A stretch of 60,000 nt of DNA from Hydractinia symbiolongicarpus. Lineage: Eukaryota; Cnidaria; Hydrozoa; Anthoathecata; Hydractiniidae. This document shows, piece after piece, positions 57,401 through 60,000 of this stretch (position 1 is the first letter of the stretch; the number at the start of each line of letters is the position of its first letter). The notes under the pieces were generated by a model. That model was given only the letters and a program-made list of their open reading frames with translations, had not been told where the DNA came from and did not search any database. A program made the position numbers and the translations under genes. The stretch is from positions 21,454,001-21,514,000 of the forward strand of contig NC_079884.1 in the NCBI RefSeq assembly GCF_029227915.1, in the 5' to 3' direction.

Positions 57401-58551
57401 CGACCGTTCTAGTTAATCTTTGGCAATGGTTCCTTAGCAAAATTATACCGCTGTTTAAATTAAAGAGCTCTTCAGTGTTTTTCACAGAAATCTTTGTATG
57501 TGTTGAGCTCATTACTGTCAAAATAAATTGAATTAACTAAACATATTTAAACAGCCTAAAAAATCACAAAAGCTAAGCAAATTAAGGGCATTTTCACTCT
57601 TAGCAAGGCTTTACAATGTAGTTAAAAAAAAAGAAAATTGCATGAACTGAACCCTGACATTCTAATAGATCAAATAAGGGAACTAAAACACATACCATCG
57701 AAAGATGTAACAGATAATCGTTGCTGAAAACTTTCAAACGTCTTATAATCTAGCCATGATTCCAATTCATCACGAGAGACATGATTATGAACATAATCTT
57801 TCATAAGTAAGGGACTACCTTTTAAAAATTCGTAGATAATCTCTGGATCAAGCATACTCAAATCTAAAAGTAAAAGAAGTTGTAAAAAATACAACCTGAA
57901 AATTACATATAACATTTTGAATCTTGACATATACAGGAGAAAGAAAAGGAAATAGACATTTAACAATGCTTATTTCACACTAAAATTCATTGCTAAAAAG
58001 AAAATAAATTATTTATAGTATCTATAGTATTATTATTCATAAGTAATTGGCAAAAAATCATCAGATCCCTACTAGCACTAAAGCCTTAAACAATTAATCG
58101 TTAATCTCTACAAGCTGTGCATACATTTACAATAACAAACTGAATTTTAATTTTACGTTTTATGTCTAAAACAATTCACACAACTTTTACCTGTCCAATC
58201 ACCAGTATTTGTAACAAATTAGAATACATTGTCAAAAGGCTGATTGCAATAAGCAAGATAAAACAAAATCCATGAAATCCATTAAGAATTACCTTGCAAA
58301 AAAATATGAGAATCAAACTTCTGTTTGTTCGGAGGAGAAACACTCAATTCTGCTTGCTCAAATAACATTGTTTTAAAAGGCCCTTGCATAAACATGCTAG
58401 CAAAATCTGGAGGGGTATGATGCGAAAAGTTGTCATAAGTATTGTTGTTGTCACGCTGCCTAACAGATTTGTTTTTATCACAACGAATAGTTGCACTTTG
58501 TGAAAGTGGCGGTAAGCGACGACTGCTGACTTGTCTCTGTGGGCTTGACAT
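42458..58551 (-). CDS. PDE10A: PDE10-type dual-GAF cAMP/cGMP phosphodiesterase, complete, 27 exons
   Basis: Exons in coding order: 58551-58293, 57863-57696, 56950-56919, 54854-54737, 53946-53897, 53765-53737, 53438-53342, 51946-51913, 51757-51698, 51519-51461, 50487-50437, 49728-49694, 49303-49252, 48951-48821, 47791-47699, 47477-47409, 47238-47124, 46812-46718, 46379-46353, 46097-46011, 45732-45579, 45460-45305, 44761-44589, 44235-44124, 43679-43599, 43034-42946, 42683-42458. Together they encode 883 residues; every junction is GT-AG and in phase. Domains: GAF-A about 165-320 ([16 protein letters not shown]), GAF-B about 325-484 ([20 protein letters not shown]-x4-F-x3-DE at 455-466), catalytic domain about 525-810. 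Active site: YHNWTHA (H578 acid, H582 metal), CHDLDHRG (H616, D617), D727, purine-binding Q779 and F782. GAF-A lacks the NKFDE residues, as in vertebrate PDE10A. The Lys/Glu/Ser-rich tail (about 815-883) is lineage-specific. The enzyme hydrolyses cAMP and cGMP in the cytoplasm or at membranes. Confidence 0.95.
42889..42916. repeat. Poly(A) run of 28 bases in the last PDE10 intron
   Basis: An uninterrupted A tract on the plus strand (T tract in the transcript), 30 bases after the splice donor of intron 26. Such length is prone to slippage. Confidence 0.9.
43060..43140. repeat. Minisatellite, 20-bp unit, four copies
   Basis: Copies of ctcccccgcagaagttaaat follow each other with one or two changes, beginning just upstream of the acceptor of PDE10 exon 26 (within intron 25). 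Confidence 0.85.
44280..44572. repeat. AAC/GAC trinucleotide microsatellite filling PDE10 intron 23
   Basis: Almost 300 bases of imperfect aac, gac, aat and acg triplets. The intron spans 44236-44588, so the repeat is nearly the whole intron. Open frames across it on both strands (for example Val-rich on the minus strand) are artefacts of the triplet period. Confidence 0.9.
48911..49010 (-). repeat. 52-bp tandem duplication of the PDE10 exon 14 splice acceptor and exon start
   Basis: Bases 48911-48958 and 48963-49010 are near-identical. Each contains a ttttag acceptor followed by [11 protein letters not shown] coding sequence. The one nearer the exon (starting at 48951) is the functional start because it keeps the frame; the upstream one would add 52 bases and shift it. 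Confidence 0.85.
50310..50425. mobile_element. Dispersed repeat, short copy (CCCGTGGAAAA family) in PDE10 intron 11
   Basis: It begins tactagtcgttagcccgtgg, holds a (GGAC)n tract at about 50382-50396, and ends gggcattataatatagat. The ends match those of the longer copy at 4617-5095. It lies just 3' of exon 11 (50487-50437) in the transcript's direction. Confidence 0.55.
50943..51300. repeat. Minisatellite, 13-bp unit ttggtggtgtgta, about 27 copies, in PDE10 intron 10
   Basis: The array is nearly perfect in its middle and degenerates at both edges (gat, agt, ttt variants). The period of 13 yields a 13-residue repeated peptide in an open plus-strand frame, which is an artefact. It lies between exons 51461 and 50487. 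Confidence 0.93.
52690..53285. repeat. Satellite array, 40-bp unit, about 15 copies, in PDE10 intron 7
   Basis: The 40-bp unit is itself two related 20-mers, gggacttaagagagatagag and gggtcttaaaatagatagaa. Copies differ at few sites, so the array is young or homogenised. It ends about 55 bases before the donor of exon 7 (53342). Confidence 0.95.
56545..56695. repeat. Tandem repeat, 21-22 bp unit, about seven copies, in PDE10 intron 3
   Basis: The unit is close to accaacgtgaaacacaagttt. On the minus strand it gives the repetitive open frame at 56458-56762 (FHVGKLV units), which is not a gene. Confidence 0.85.
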
Positions 58552-60000
58552 TTTCTAAAACATAAACACAGTTTTCATTAAAAGAGTAGTTTCAACTACA
58601 TACAATAAACATCATCTTTTAGTTGTTCCTACAACATTATATGGAAATTTAAGGGTATTAAATTGTGGCATGGAAGTTGTGGGATAACTGAACAATGCAG
58701 ACAACAAAAGTCCAAAGGGTAAAACTAAGTTAAGTCTCGATCACCATAAAATATTATATAACGTTGATTTGTATTTGTTCACGACTACACAAGACACAAA
58801 GCTGAAACACAAAACTAAGAATTGAACTGTACAGAAATTTGGTTGAAGCATGATAATATAACATCCTATACAACAGGTAATGTCTGGCAAATTTAACATA
58901 ATTTAGTGTTTAGTCTAATGTTATGAATCCATTTTTCACATTCAGTCACTGCTTGGCTTTTTTTGTCTTAAAAAAATAATACAGAAAAAAAAACACATTA
59001 ACATACCAAATAGTCCGAAAAATATTATATCTCTTTCAAACTTTTTTTATTCTTTGCTTTTAAATCTCATTTCAATTTCTACCAAAGCTCCCATGTGTTT
59101 ATCAGGAAAATAATGAAACATCAATTATTTATAAAAAGCAGGTGGAAGAAGTAAAAAAAATATGTTTCTTTGATTACAATATTTTTTAATTGAAAAACGT
59201 TACCTTACTTTGCACCAAGGTTTTCATTTTTCTAGTAAAAGCAAAAGTATAAAGATAAACGTGTATGTTTTCAGAATTTTTTTTAAAAGAACTCAGTTAA
59301 ACATTCTTTTTGTTGTTCTTAACAATTTTCTGATTTCAATTTGAAAACAATTTACAAAAGGCTTTGTGGTACCATTTCAAATACTAATATCAAAACTAGA
59401 TATACTAGCACATCTGCAGAGTAATGCTAGTGAAACTTTCAAATAATATTTACTGCTTCAATATTTACTACATACAAAAAACAGTGTAGGCAAACCAACA
59501 ATGCTAAAAAAATAATGTGTAAACACATTGAGGTAACTTACAGAAACTTACAACTTAACAGAATACAAGATGTAACGTTGCCATGCAAATCAATTATTAG
59601 ACAACTACTATTTTAATACTTGTGGATTAAAACGGAAACTAAAGTAGGTGGCAAAAAAACAACAGAATAAAAATGGTTTATTTTTGGAAGTGTGCAATAA
59701 AGAATTTTTTTTGACTTTTTTTAAAACTACATATAAAATATATTTATTCTAATTCTACTTGTTTCGTCCTACATAGCTTCTCTTTTTAGTAGTGGACCAA
59801 GTTTATTTTAAAGAACATAACGTTAAAATGAAAACCTTCACGCCAGCTAGTTTATATAAATTTAAAAAAATTCATGCTTCAAATCGTATTCCAAATTTAG
59901 CAAACTTATTCCAGCCTGCAACAGGCAGGTTAGAATTTTTATTTTAATAGGGAAGTTCAGTCTTGAAGTATCTGTAGCTAAAATGTAAATAATGGAATAG
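58552..60000. other. Region upstream of the PDE10 gene, nothing else recognised
   Basis: AT-rich sequence without a supported ORF on either strand. It should contain the PDE10 5' UTR or promoter, or an intron if the first coding exon is preceded by non-coding exons. I see no convincing core promoter motif. Confidence 0.45.

Overview
The window is animal nuclear DNA. It is strongly A/T-rich, its genes are split by short GT-AG introns, and small DNA-transposon relics are common. A ZIC zinc-finger gene, an NDR kinase and a PDE10-type phosphodiesterase together indicate a metazoan. The single-exon ZIC, the transposon types and the base composition suggest a cnidarian, most likely a hydrozoan. That placement is inference. 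No bacterial features are present.

Four protein-coding genes can be supported, all on the minus strand. (1) 7-6651: the 5' part of an NDR/STK38 (AGC-family) kinase, seven exons, running off the left edge just after the HRDIKPDN catalytic loop. (2) 25725-26999: a complete, intronless ZIC transcription factor with five C2H2 fingers. (3) 34806-40297: a six-exon secreted protein with a signal peptide, a class III (hevamine-like) GH18 chitinase fold whose catalytic residues are all replaced, and a long Pro/Thr-rich, acidic and Lys/His-rich tail. (4) 42458-58551: a complete 27-exon PDE10-type dual-GAF cyclic nucleotide phosphodiesterase of 883 residues. For genes 3 and 4 I traced every splice junction by hand; all phases join and the reading frame stays open from ATG to stop.

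Between and inside the genes lies a varied repeat landscape. It includes a 792-bp PIF/Harbinger-like element with TAA target duplications and a Myb/SANT-like ORF (22312-23103), with a decayed relative nearby. A piggyBac-like MITE is bounded by TTAA (14868-15625). A family of roughly 75-130 bp fold-back MITEs shares CTCGTCCCCAGG-type ends. There is a frameshifted Penelope-like reverse transcriptase (31567-32440), a tRNA-derived SINE head (14150-14215), a possible LINE 3' relic (about 5540-5730), and several minisatellites. Two large arrays (13-bp and 40-bp units) and an AAC/GAC microsatellite sit in PDE10 introns.

The genes do not form an evident pathway; they are neighbours. The most striking object is the GH18-derived protein. 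It looks like a former chitinase turned into a secreted chitin-binding or matrix protein with a mucin-like, polyanionic tail, which would make sense in an animal with a chitinous perisarc. I found no CRISPR array, rRNA, or intact tRNA gene.
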